NCBI GenBank assembly: GCA_902475785.1
Contig: CABSAN010000052.1
Coordinates: forward strand, 1-15,913
DNA: 15,913 bases
From: an uncultured Collinsella sp.
Lineage (GTDB): Bacteria > Actinomycetota > Coriobacteriia > Coriobacteriales > Coriobacteriaceae
Reading direction: 5' to 3'
Each line of letters begins with the position of its first letter. Position 1 is the stretch's first letter. Shown here piece after piece: positions 1-6,653 of this stretch. The translations under genes were made by a program, and so were the position numbers. The notes beneath the pieces are model-generated. The model was not told the origin of the DNA and made no database searches. It saw only the letters and a list, made by a program, of their open reading frames with translations.

Positions 1-43
1 GTCGGCGGGGCCATTGTGGCTCTTGACAGCGGATTGGGTCATA
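1..43 (-). CDS. possible 5' end of a gene running off the left edge
   Basis: An ATG at 43 on the minus strand opens a frame beginning MTQSAVKSHNGPAD that stays open to the window edge. Its codons (ACC, GTC, AAG, AGC, GGC, GCC, GAC) are like those of the neighbouring genes. The orientation matches htpG. There is no well-placed Shine-Dalgarno; the nearest purine-rich run (AGGGG) is about 13 bases upstream, inside the arm of the inverted repeat at 50-149. On the plus strand a competing frame covers bases 1-75 and stops inside the repeat. Only 14 codons are visible, so no function can be assigned and the call is tentative. Confidence 0.3.
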
Positions 44-49
44 TGAGCG

Positions 50-149
50 AAAACGCCCCTAAGCGAGCAAGGTGACGTGAAAGAGGAGGGAAGCGTACTT
101 TGGTACGCGACCGACGATTGAACGTCAGATTGCCGCTTAGGGGCGTTTG
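50..149. repeat. 98-nt structured inverted-repeat element
   Basis: Bases 51-65 (AAACGCCCCTAAGCG) are the exact reverse complement of 134-148. After a one-base bulge the pairing resumes between 67-78 and 122-133, with two mismatches in twelve. At the tip, GCGTAC (93-98) pairs exactly with GTACGC (103-108) around a TTTG loop. Three nested helices on one axis are not expected by chance, so this is either a folded RNA or a REP/MITE-like palindromic element. It lies between the end of htpG and a possible next gene. Short T runs at both ends could let it act as a weak bidirectional terminator. The structure is seen directly; the role is inferred. Confidence 0.6.
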
Positions 150-160
150 CAGCGTCGAGT

Positions 161-189
161 GGTTACGCGGTTCGTAGAACCGCGTAACC
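161..189 (-). terminator. perfect 13-bp hairpin just after htpG
   Basis: GGTTACGCGGTTC (161-173) and its exact reverse complement (177-189) enclose a three-base loop, and the hairpin ends 6 bases past the htpG stop codon. It is very stable, but neither side has a T tract. It is therefore better described as a 3'-end stabilising or Rho-assisted hairpin than as a canonical intrinsic terminator. Confidence 0.4.
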
Positions 190-195
190 CCCTAG

Positions 196-2220
196 TTACA
201 TCAGTTCGCAAATAGCCGCAGCGAAGGCTACGGGGTCCTCGGGGAGGATGCCCTCGACGAGCAGGGCCTGGTCGTAGAGCAAGCCGGAGTACTGCTTGAT
301 CTTGTCGGCGTCGCCCGCCTTCTGGGCAGCGACGAGCTTGGCGAAGACCGGGTGCTTAGCGTTGAGCTCGAGCACGCGCTGGCTCTTGGGCATACCGTCG
401 GGCGTGCCCTCGGGACCCTTCTGAAGCACCTTCTCCATCTCGAGCGAAAGCGGACCCTCGGTGGTGATGCAGGCGGGAGCGTCAGTCAGACGCGCAGAGA
501 CGGCAACCTTCTCGACCTTGTCGCCGAGCGCCTCCTTCATGGCGTTAAAGAGGTCCTCGTTCTCCTTGGTGGCGTCCTCGGCCTCCTTCTTCTCGTCATC
601 GGTCGCCAAGTCAAGATCGCCGGTCGCGACGTTCTTAAGCTCCAGGTGACGATCCTCGACCTCAGGCTCAGCGCCATCGGCAACTGCCTTCTCAGCAGCC
701 TCGCGAGCAGCGTCATCCTCGTAGACCTTGGGCATATCGGCAGCCACGTACTCACGCATGGCCTGGAAGGTGAACTCATCCACGTCCTGCGTCAGCAGCA
801 GTACATCGTAACCGCGGTCGATCACGCCCTTCACGACGGGCATCTTGGCCAGACGCTCGCGCGAATCGCCGGCGGCATAGTAGATTGCCTTCTGGCCCTC
901 GGGCATGCCCTTGGCATACTCGGCAAGGGTAATCATCTTCTGCTCCTTGGCAGACCAGAACAGCAGCAGGTCGGCGAGCTCGTCGGCCTTCATGCCGTAG
1001 CTCGAGTAGATGCCGTACTTAAGACCGCGACCAAAGTTCTCAAAGAACTTCTCGTATGCCTCGCGGTCGTTGTCGCGCATGTCCTCGAGATCGGCGGTGA
1101 TCTTCTTCTCGACACGCTTGGCAATGGCCTTGAGCTGACGATTCTGCTGCAGCGTCTCACGCGAAATATTGAGCGTCACGTCGGCAGAGTCCACGACACC
1201 GCGCACAAAGTTGTAGTAGTCGGGCAGCAGGTCGTCGCACTTCTCCATAATCAGCACGTTGGAGCTGTAGAGCGCCAGGCCCTTCTCGTAGTCCTTGCTG
1301 TACAGATCGAACGGGGCGCGACCCGGCACAAACAGCAGCGCATCGTACTCAAGCGTGCCCTCGGCGTGGAAGCTGATAGTGCGCGCGGGATCGTCAAAGT
1401 CGTGGAACGTGGACTTGTAGAACTCGTCGTAATCCTTCTGCTCAACGTCGGAGCTGCGCTTTTTCCAGATCGGCGTCATGGAGTTGATGGTCTCGAGCTC
1501 CTGGTAGTCCTCGTACTCGGGCTTGTAATCATCCGGCGCGTCCTCGGGCTTGGGCTTCTGGCGGCTCTTGCTCACCATCATCTGAATCGGGTAGCGCACA
1601 TAGTTGCTGTACTGCTGAATCAGGCTCTTGAGGCCCCACTCGGTCAGGAAGCGATCGTAGGTCTCGGCCTCGCCGTCGGCGTCGAGCTTCTCGTTCTCGC
1701 GCAGCGTCAGAATGACATCGGTACCGTGCTCAGCACGCTCACCATCCTCGATGGTGTAGCCCTCAAGACCGTCGGACTCCCAAACGTGGGCGGTATCCTC
1801 GCCATAAGCGCGACTGACGACCTTCACGTGGCTGGCGACCATAAAGGCGGAGTAGAAACCCACGCCAAACTGACCGATGATGTCGACATCGGAGCCCTGT
1901 TGCTCGGCGTTCTCGGTCTTAAACTCCTCGGAGCCGGAATGGGCGATGGTGCCCAGGTTGCGCTCGAGCTCCTCGGCGGTCATGCCGATACCGTTATCCG
2001 AAATCGTGATGGTACGGGCATCTTTATCAAAGGAAACACGGATGGCCAAGTCGCCCTGGTCGAGCTTGACACTCGGATCCTGCAGGCTCTTAAAGTTGAG
2101 CTTGTCGACGGCATCGCTCGCATTGGAGATAAGCTCGCGCAGGAAGATTTCCTTATTGGTGTAGATGGAGTTGATCATGAGGTCGAGCAGTTTTTTGCTC
2201 TCGGTCTTAAATTGACGCAT
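196..2220 (-). CDS. htpG: HtpG, bacterial Hsp90 chaperone
   Basis: Cytosolic ATP-driven chaperone of 674 residues, somewhat longer than E. coli HtpG. The N-terminal GHKL ATPase carries ELISNASDA (about 29-37, with the catalytic Glu and Mg-binding Asn), DNGIGM (75-80), TIAHSGS (91-97) and the lid glycine motif GQFGVGFYSAF (116-126). An acidic linker follows near 215-260. The middle domain contains NISRETLQQN (351-360), whose Arg354 is the expected gamma-phosphate contact. The C-terminal dimerisation part includes an acidic Asp/Glu-rich stretch around 500-580. ATG at 2220 is preceded by AAAGGA at good spacing. The leader upstream holds an intrinsic terminator and a candidate promoter, and no CIRCE operator was seen. 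It is the last clear gene of the minus-strand series. Identification is secure. Confidence 0.97.
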   Translation of the reverse strand: MRQFKTESKKLLDLMINSIYTNKEIFLRELISNASDAVDKLNFKSLQDPSVKLDQGDLAIRVSFDKDARTITISDNGIGMTAEELERNLGTIAHSGSEEFKTENAEQQGSDVDIIGQFGVGFYSAFMVASHVKVVSRAYGEDTAHVWESDGLEGYTIEDGERAEHGTDVILTLRENEKLDADGEAETYDRFLTEWGLKSLIQQYSNYVRYPIQMMVSKSRQKPKPEDAPDDYKPEYEDYQELETINSMTPIWKKRSSDVEQKDYDEFYKSTFHDFDDPARTISFHAEGTLEYDALLFVPGRAPFDLYSKDYEKGLALYSSNVLIMEKCDDLLPDYYNFVRGVVDSADVTLNISRETLQQNRQLKAIAKRVEKKITADLEDMRDNDREAYEKFFENFGRGLKYGIYSSYGMKADELADLLLFWSAKEQKMITLAEYAKGMPEGQKAIYYAAGDSRERLAKMPVVKGVIDRGYDVLLLTQDVDEFTFQAMREYVAADMPKVYEDDAAREAAEKAVADGAEPEVEDRHLELKNVATGDLDLATDDEKKEAEDATKENEDLFNAMKEALGDKVEKVAVSARLTDAPACITTEGPLSLEMEKVLQKGPEGTPDGMPKSQRVLELNAKHPVFAKLVAAQKAGDADKIKQYSGLLYDQALLVEGILPEDPVAFAAAICELM

Positions 2221-2250
2221 GTGCAGTCCTTTCGCGCTACCCCTGCCCGC

Positions 2251-2275
2251 AAAAACGGCCCGGTTGCCCGAGCCG
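2251..2275 (-). terminator. intrinsic terminator or attenuator in the htpG leader
   Basis: Read on the minus strand, an 8-bp GC-rich stem (one G-U pair) closed by a GCAA tetraloop is followed directly by five T residues. It lies 31 bases upstream of the htpG ATG and downstream of the candidate promoter at 2307-2335. It may therefore terminate read-through from the acetyltransferase operon, act as an htpG attenuator, or both. No promoter is visible between it and the start codon. Confidence 0.6.
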
Positions 2276-2306
2276 CATCGCAGACCTGCTATGTTCAGAC
2301 TTAGAT

Positions 2307-2335
2307 TTTATAACCCATTAGCGCGCATATATACA
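2307..2335 (-). promoter_or_regulatory. candidate htpG promoter
   Basis: On the minus strand TATAAA (2307-2312) makes a good -10 element. Seventeen bases upstream, TGTATA (2330-2335) is a poor -35. The predicted transcript would have a leader of about 80 nt containing the terminator hairpin at 2251-2275. Confidence 0.35.
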
Positions 2336-2344
2336 TAAGGAATC

Positions 2345-2364
2345 GAAAAATTGCATGTTGCAAT
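2345..2364 (-). terminator. weak terminator-like hairpin after the acetyltransferase gene
   Basis: On the minus strand ATTGCA, a three-base loop and TGCAAT are followed by a short T run. The 6-bp stem is AT-rich, so termination would be inefficient. It lies 57 bases after the acetyltransferase stop. Confidence 0.3.
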
Positions 2365-2421
2365 GCCCCATGCGCCAATTGTCGAGGAGTGTCCCCAAAT
2401 GCCGGCAGAAAAGAAACGTCC

Positions 2422-2922
2422 CTATCTGTCGCCCAGCAGTTTGGCCATCCAGGCGTGGGGCTGACCTTCGTCCTCATAGTCCACCGGCGCGATCTGCGTG
2501 TAGCCCGCCTTGGCGTAGAGCGGCAGCACATACTCCTGCGCATGCAGCTTTATGAGCTTGGCGCCGGCATCGCGCGCAGCAGCTTCGCTGGCCTCGACAA
2601 TCTTGCTCGCCAGACCGTGGCGACGCATGGTGGACAGCACGGCGACGCGCCCCATAATATAGGTCTCCCCCGCCGCGACGCCTTCGTCCATATCGCACGC
2701 CGGCGAAACCGGGGCCTCTGCATCTGCCGCACGCTCCAGTTCCTCGGGAAACACGCGCGAGCAGCCGGCGAGTTGACCATCCACGTACAGCGTCACATGG
2801 ATGCAAGTCGGCACCTCATCGATAGCGTCGAACTCGCTCTCGTAGCCCTGTTCGTCCATAAAAACGATGCGGCGCACCAGCGCCGCGTCATCAAAGCAAC
2901 CCGTCTTAAGTTGGATATCCAT
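2422..2922 (-). CDS. GNAT-family N-acetyltransferase, ElaA-like
   Basis: Soluble acyl-CoA-dependent acetyltransferase of 166 residues, a normal length for a single GNAT domain. Motif A is visible at about 89-110 (IMGRVAVLSTMRRHGLA), where RRHGLA fits the acetyl-CoA pyrophosphate-binding loop R-x-x-G-x-A. The C-terminal part has HAQ (127-129), a FGF-like AGY segment, and EDEGQPHAWM (150-159), a pattern known from ElaA-type proteins. The substrate cannot be deduced. ATG at 2922 is preceded by AAGGGG. The gene starts 39 bases after the stop of the tyrosine-phosphatase gene with no hairpin between, so it is probably the last member of that operon. Any role in envelope modification would be guesswork. 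Confidence 0.88.
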   Translation of the reverse strand: MDIQLKTGCFDDAALVRRIVFMDEQGYESEFDAIDEVPTCIHVTLYVDGQLAGCSRVFPEELERAADAEAPVSPACDMDEGVAAGETYIMGRVAVLSTMRRHGLASKIVEASEAAARDAGAKLIKLHAQEYVLPLYAKAGYTQIAPVDYEDEGQPHAWMAKLLGDR

Positions 2923-2961
2923 AGCAGCCCCTTCATTCGATGCGAACGTTGGGGAAAAATT

Positions 2962-3609
2962 TTAGCGGAAATGAGCTCCCACGCTAAACTTCGCGCGTGC
3001 TTTTGCCAGGCAATCGTAGTGGCCCACGTTGTGGGCATCGCTCGCGATATAGCTGTACAGGCCCTGCTTAAACAGGCGCTGCGCCGGCTTCTTTTCGCGA
3101 CCGAACCGTCCACCTGCGATAAAGTCCGCCGAAGCCTGCAGTTTGCAGCCCAGGTCGACCAGGCGCTCAGCCACGCTCACATCTTCTTGAATCGCACGAT
3201 AGCGCTCGGGATGGGCAATAATCACCTGGCAACCGCGACACTGCAAGTCGTAAATCGTGTTCTCGTATTCCTCAAAGTCATACGAATCAGCACGCGTCGA
3301 GAGCTCAAGCAAAAACTCGTTTGAGCCATCAAAATGCAGTCGATCGGCCCATTCGATGCCCAAATCCATGAGCTTGGCATGATTGACCTCAAAGCCCATC
3401 TGCAAATGCATATCGCCCGCATGCGCGCAAAGCAGTCGATAGGCCTCCCACATTTTTTCGAAGTCAAAATACGGGTCCCGGCAGTGCGGCGTACACACCA
3501 TGTGCGTAACGCCGACGGCGCGGGCCGCCTCGAGCATCGCCAAGCTTTGCTCGAGGTTCGCCGCGCCGTCGTCAACACCGGGCAGGATATGGCAGTGGAT
3601 GTCTCTCAT
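2962..3609 (-). CDS. PHP-type protein-tyrosine phosphatase, CpsB/YwqE family
   Basis: Metal-dependent phosphatase of 215 residues expected to remove phosphate from the C-terminal tyrosines of the neighbouring kinase. The metal-binding motifs of the PHP family are all present: HCHILPGVDDG (5-15), TPH (40-42), GFEVN (72-76), IAHPERY (131-137) and SDAHN (190-194). The length is slightly below the usual 240-255, with a short C-terminus after the last motif. ATG at 3609 has AGAGGG a few bases upstream. It follows the kinase gene by 24 bases, giving the order adaptor, kinase, phosphatase, whereas streptococcal capsule operons usually place the phosphatase first. Cytoplasmic. Gene family is secure; the exact substrate is inferred from context. 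Confidence 0.93.
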   Translation of the reverse strand: MRDIHCHILPGVDDGAANLEQSLAMLEAARAVGVTHMVCTPHCRDPYFDFEKMWEAYRLLCAHAGDMHLQMGFEVNHAKLMDLGIEWADRLHFDGSNEFLLELSTRADSYDFEEYENTIYDLQCRGCQVIIAHPERYRAIQEDVSVAERLVDLGCKLQASADFIAGGRFGREKKPAQRLFKQGLYSYIASDAHNVGHYDCLAKARAKFSVGAHFR

Positions 3610-3633
3610 ATCGCCCTCTTATCTGCGTCGTTG

Positions 3634-4389
3634 CTATTTCTTAAAACGCTTCGCCTTCGCAGGGGCCCCCGTTGCAGCGGCACCGCCAACAGCAGGGCTA
3701 ACTCCGGCAACAGCGTTGTTCTGGCCCTTGTCCTCGCCATAGTAAGAGTAATAGTAGTCATGGCTCGAGGTCTCACAGCAGTTCATGACCGTGCCAATTA
3801 CGTTAACCTCGGCCTTGTTGAGCTGGTCGAAGGCGGCAATGATCTCGTTGCGCTTGGCGAAGTCCTCACGGATAACGTAGATGGTGCCGTCGGTAATCGC
3901 GGCGACCTCGGCGGCATCGACAAAGGTGCCCACGGGCGGCGTATCGAAAATGACGTACTGGTACTTCTCCTCCAGCGCGGCAACCAGCTTGGCAAAGCGG
4001 CGCGAGGCGATAATGTCAGCCGGGTTGGGAATGCGCGGCTCGGCATCGAGGAAGAAGAAGTTGGGCTGGCCGGTTTCGACGACAGCCTCGTCAATCGACA
4101 TCTGGTCGGAAAGGACGGCGTACAGGCCACCGGAATGACGGAGGCCCAGCAGGTTGGCAAGCGTACGGTGACGCATGTCGCACTCGACGAGAAGGACGCT
4201 CTTGCCGCTGGTCGCAATGGCCTGAGCCAGGTTGACCGCAATGGTGGACTTGCCCTCGTTAGGGATGGAGGACGTCAAGGTAATGGACTTGATCGGCGTA
4301 TCGACACTCGCAAAGCGAATGTTTGCCAGCAGCGTCTTGGCTGCGTTGCTAAAGGCGAGGGTATCGCTGGTTTTCTTTTTACGGGCCAT
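3634..4389 (-). CDS. bacterial tyrosine kinase (BY-kinase), CpsD/Wze-like
   Basis: Cytoplasmic P-loop tyrosine kinase of 251 residues, the stand-alone catalytic half of a split BY-kinase. It has Walker A (SSIPNEGKST, 40-49), Walker A' (LLVECDMR, 66-73, with Glu where Asp is common two positions before the conserved Asp), and Walker B (VIFDTPP, 146-152). The C-terminal tyrosine cluster DYYYSYYG (211-218) gives five candidate autophosphorylation sites. It is followed by an unusual Ala/Gly/Pro-rich tail ending in a basic run, KAKRFKK. The start codon lies three bases after the adaptor stop, so the two are tightly coupled. Activation by the adaptor's C-terminal cytoplasmic tail is the known mechanism in this family. 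Confidence 0.94.
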   Translation of the reverse strand: MARKKKTSDTLAFSNAAKTLLANIRFASVDTPIKSITLTSSIPNEGKSTIAVNLAQAIATSGKSVLLVECDMRHRTLANLLGLRHSGGLYAVLSDQMSIDEAVVETGQPNFFFLDAEPRIPNPADIIASRRFAKLVAALEEKYQYVIFDTPPVGTFVDAAEVAAITDGTIYVIREDFAKRNEIIAAFDQLNKAEVNVIGTVMNCCETSSHDYYYSYYGEDKGQNNAVAGVSPAVGGAAATGAPAKAKRFKK

Positions 4390-4392
4390 GAA

Positions 4393-5049
4393 TTACTTAC
4401 CGCCCTTCAAAACGGGGAAACGACCGATAACGGGCACACCGAGCAGTTCGACGGCATCGTCAACGGAGCGGACGCGGGTATTGAGCATGTCGAGCAGCAC
4501 GACAATTGCAACGGCGACGAACAGGCCGGCCAGAGCGGCGACCGCGATGTAGAGCTTGCGGTTGGGGCCGCTGGGCTGGTTGGGGATCTTTGCCTTATCG
4601 ATCACGTTGACGGCCTGGGCGGCGTCAACGTCCTGAGCCACGGTAGACACCGAGTTGGCAATGGCGTTGGCGACAGCGGCGGCACCGTCGGGGCTGTCGC
4701 CGGTCACGGACAGCGAAATGACACGAGTCGTGGTCTCGCTCGTAACGCTCACCTTGTAATCATCCAAGTTGGAAAGGCCAAGCTCCTTAGCAGCGCCGCT
4801 CTTGACGCTGTCGCTATCGAGCAGCGTCGCGATATCGTTGGAGAGCATCTGGCTCGCCGACAGGTCGTTGTAGTAGCTCGTCTGGCTACCATCGGTCTTG
4901 GCGAGAATGTACATGCTCGTCGTGGCGGTGTAGGTGTTGTCCATCATGGTAAAGGACACGACGCCCATGGCGATCGCGCAGACCACCGGGAGGGCGATGA
5001 CCAGCTTAAGGTGCTTTTTAAGCAGCTGGAACAGTTCGAGAAGGGTCAT
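4393..5049 (-). CDS. Wzz/CpsC-like polysaccharide co-polymerase, kinase adaptor
   Basis: Membrane protein of 218 residues with the classic two-helix topology: a short cytoplasmic N-terminus, TM1 at about 15-35, an extracytoplasmic region to about 165, and TM2 at about 168-188. A proline-rich IPNQPSGPNRK precedes TM2, as in Wzz proteins. The C-terminal cytoplasmic tail (about 189-218, containing VGVPVIGRFP-like sequence) is the expected kinase activator. ATG at 5049 is preceded by GAAAGG. It is the first gene of the operon, with its own candidate promoter. Known relatives control chain length or export of surface polysaccharides. No glycosyltransferase, flippase or polymerase gene is present in the window, so the polysaccharide it serves is unknown. 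Confidence 0.9.
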   Translation of the reverse strand: MTLLELFQLLKKHLKLVIALPVVCAIAMGVVSFTMMDNTYTATTSMYILAKTDGSQTSYYNDLSASQMLSNDIATLLDSDSVKSGAAKELGLSNLDDYKVSVTSETTTRVISLSVTGDSPDGAAAVANAIANSVSTVAQDVDAAQAVNVIDKAKIPNQPSGPNRKLYIAVAALAGLFVAVAIVVLLDMLNTRVRSVDDAVELLGVPVIGRFPVLKGGK

Positions 5050-5096
5050 GCAGCTTGCCTTTCATTTCCCTAGTTCATATCGACAAAACTGCTCGT

Positions 5097-5126
5097 ATAA
5101 TATCGCATCTTCTTGCCATGTCCGAA
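5097..5126 (-). promoter_or_regulatory. candidate promoter of the adaptor-kinase-phosphatase operon
   Basis: On the minus strand TATTAT (5097-5102) is a good -10. The -35 candidates, TTCGGA (5121-5126, 18-bp spacing) or CGGACA (16-bp spacing), are weak. The leader before the adaptor ATG would be about 40 nt. It lies between the PhoR-like gene and the operon, together with the palindrome at 5158-5169. Confidence 0.4.
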
Positions 5127-5157
5127 CTCTATACATAAGATACAGCGCTTACACCAT

Positions 5158-5169
5158 TGTTGCGCAACA
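5158..5169. promoter_or_regulatory. 12-bp perfect palindrome, possible operator
   Basis: TGTTGCGCAACA is its own reverse complement. It lies upstream of the predicted operon promoter and downstream of the hairpin that ends the kinase gene, where a regulator site would be expected. No regulator can be named. Confidence 0.3.
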
Positions 5170-5173
5170 TTAA

Positions 5174-5200
5174 CGCCGCACCGGCAGCCCCGATGCGGCG
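5174..5200 (-). terminator. hairpin after the PhoR-like gene
   Basis: CGCCGCA (5174-5180) pairs with TGCGGCG (5194-5200). After one mismatch, three further GC pairs surround a five-base loop. On the minus strand it starts 26 bases after the PhoR-like stop and is followed only by TTAATGTT, so the T tract is poor. It probably ends the pstB-regulator-kinase transcript, with moderate certainty. Confidence 0.45.
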
Positions 5201-5225
5201 TGAAATTCACATGTTTGCAGTACCG

Positions 5226-6650
5226 CTACACGAACTGCTCGTCCTGTTGCACGGGAAACGTCACCGTGATGGTGGTCCCCACCCCCAACTCGCTTGACAG
5301 ATCGAGCGAGGCGTGATGATACAGGGCGGCATGCTTGGCGATGGCCAGACCCAGACCCGTTCCACCGCGCGCTTTAGAACGACTCTTGTCAACGCGATAG
5401 AAACGCTCGAACACCTTACCCTGCTCCTCGGGCGCAATGCCAATACCCGTGTCGGCAACCGACAGATACGGGTGCCCGTCGTCGTTGGTTCCGCACCGCA
5501 ACGTCACCGTACCGCCGGGCCGGTTGTAGCGAATGGCGTTGCTCGCCAGGTTATAGATGAGCTCATCGATCAGACGCGATACGCCTTCGACGACCACAGG
5601 CTTGGTCTCATGGCCTATCGCCACATTTGCCTGACGAGCGACCTGCTCAAGACGCTGCTCGACCGCATAGATAGCACGCGAAAGCTCAATGGGCTCCGTG
5701 GAGCCAATAGGCACCGCCTCGCCATCGCTCGCACGCTCGGCCTCATCCAAGTTCGAAAGCGTGAGGATATCGTTGACGAGCGCCGCCAAACGGCCCGCCT
5801 CACGGTAGATGCGGCCGCCAAAGGTGCGCAAATCGTCCTCACCCTCGACCATGCCGTTCGCAATGAGCTCGGCATAGCCCGAGATTGCCGTAAGCGGGGT
5901 CTTGAGCTCATGGGTGATATTGGTCGTGAACTCGCGGCGCATGCGGTCGTTGTCCGACAGCACCGCCATCTGGCGCTTGAGCTCCTGGCGTTGCGACTCA
6001 ATGCGCTCGAGCATGGGAACCATCTCGGCATAGGCATGCTCATAGCTCCGGCGCGGGTGGTCCAAATTGACCTCTTGCAGCGGTGCAATGATGGCACGGG
6101 ACTCGCGGCGCGCAAGGAAAAACGAGAGCACCGCGCCCGCCGCCGCGATAAGCAGCATCGGTGCCACCAGCGAGAGCAAAATCGCCGCAACGCCAGGCTG
6201 GGCTTGCGCCAAACGGACAACCTGACCGTTATCAAGGGCGACAGCGCGATAGAGCATGACCTCGTCGAGTGTGGTGCTCGAGCGCTCCGCGGAGCCCGAG
6301 CCGCTCTCAAAGGCCTCAACGACCTCGGGGCGATCGCCATGATTGGGCAGCATAGAAGGCGACGCCTCGTTGTCGTAGGCGACCGATCCGTCCTTATTGA
6401 TCAGCGTGATGCGCAAGTCCTCGCGATCGAGACTGCGCAGAAAGGCAATGGGCTCCTGCTGCTCATTGAGGGCAGCGGCAATAAGCTCGGTTTCTTGCGA
6501 AAGGTTGGCGCTCGTGGCATCTGCCAGGGTATTTTGCACAAAGAACGCGCCCAACACCGTAAACGCCACGATAACCGCCATAGCGCAAAGAAAAATCGTC
6601 GCGAACACGCGATGCGACAGGGTGCGTTTTCCCTGGGGGGCTAAGACCAC
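5226..6650 (-). CDS. phoR: PhoR-like sensor histidine kinase
   Basis: Membrane-bound histidine kinase of 474 residues. TM1 is at about 13-38, followed by an extracytoplasmic region of about 115 residues and TM2 at about 156-180. Only about 65 residues separate TM2 from the H box, with no full cytoplasmic PAS domain. H box ITHELKTPL carries His247. The ATP-binding domain has the N box (NLASNAIRYN, 367-376), DTGIGI (400-405), the F box ERFYRV (415-420) and GGTGLGLAI (429-437). The start is GTG at 6650, three bases after the regulator stop; its GGAGG ribosome site lies within the regulator's final codons, which implies translational coupling. The phosphate-sensing assignment rests on linkage to pstB and overall type. 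It could serve another envelope signal. Confidence 0.9.
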   Translation of the reverse strand: MVLAPQGKRTLSHRVFATIFLCAMAVIVAFTVLGAFFVQNTLADATSANLSQETELIAAALNEQQEPIAFLRSLDREDLRITLINKDGSVAYDNEASPSMLPNHGDRPEVVEAFESGSGSAERSSTTLDEVMLYRAVALDNGQVVRLAQAQPGVAAILLSLVAPMLLIAAAGAVLSFFLARRESRAIIAPLQEVNLDHPRRSYEHAYAEMVPMLERIESQRQELKRQMAVLSDNDRMRREFTTNITHELKTPLTAISGYAELIANGMVEGEDDLRTFGGRIYREAGRLAALVNDILTLSNLDEAERASDGEAVPIGSTEPIELSRAIYAVEQRLEQVARQANVAIGHETKPVVVEGVSRLIDELIYNLASNAIRYNRPGGTVTLRCGTNDDGHPYLSVADTGIGIAPEEQGKVFERFYRVDKSRSKARGGTGLGLAIAKHAALYHHASLDLSSELGVGTTITVTFPVQQDEQFV

Positions 6651-6653
6651 GAG

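Noticed and set aside
1..75. Plus-strand reading frame ending at TGA 73-75
   Set aside because: It runs into the structured inverted repeat, its codon choice is less like that of the neighbours, and only 24 codons are visible.
352..2304. 650-codon open frame on the plus strand opposite htpG
   Set aside because: It is a frame shadow of a GC-rich gene: the opposite strand encodes an unambiguous Hsp90 with all motifs, and the shadow protein has a biased Leu/Val/Gly composition with no domain.
3334..5073. 579-codon plus-strand frame across the tyrosine-kinase operon
   Set aside because: It runs antisense to three recognisable genes, has no ribosome site of note and spans their boundaries.
5096..5101. 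TATAAT on the plus strand upstream of the PhoR-like gene end
   Set aside because: No matching -35 and no plus-strand gene follows; it overlaps the reverse -10 of the adaptor operon.
5313..6644. 443-codon plus-strand frame opposite the PhoR-like kinase
   Set aside because: Antisense shadow with Arg/His-rich composition; the minus strand carries all kinase boxes.
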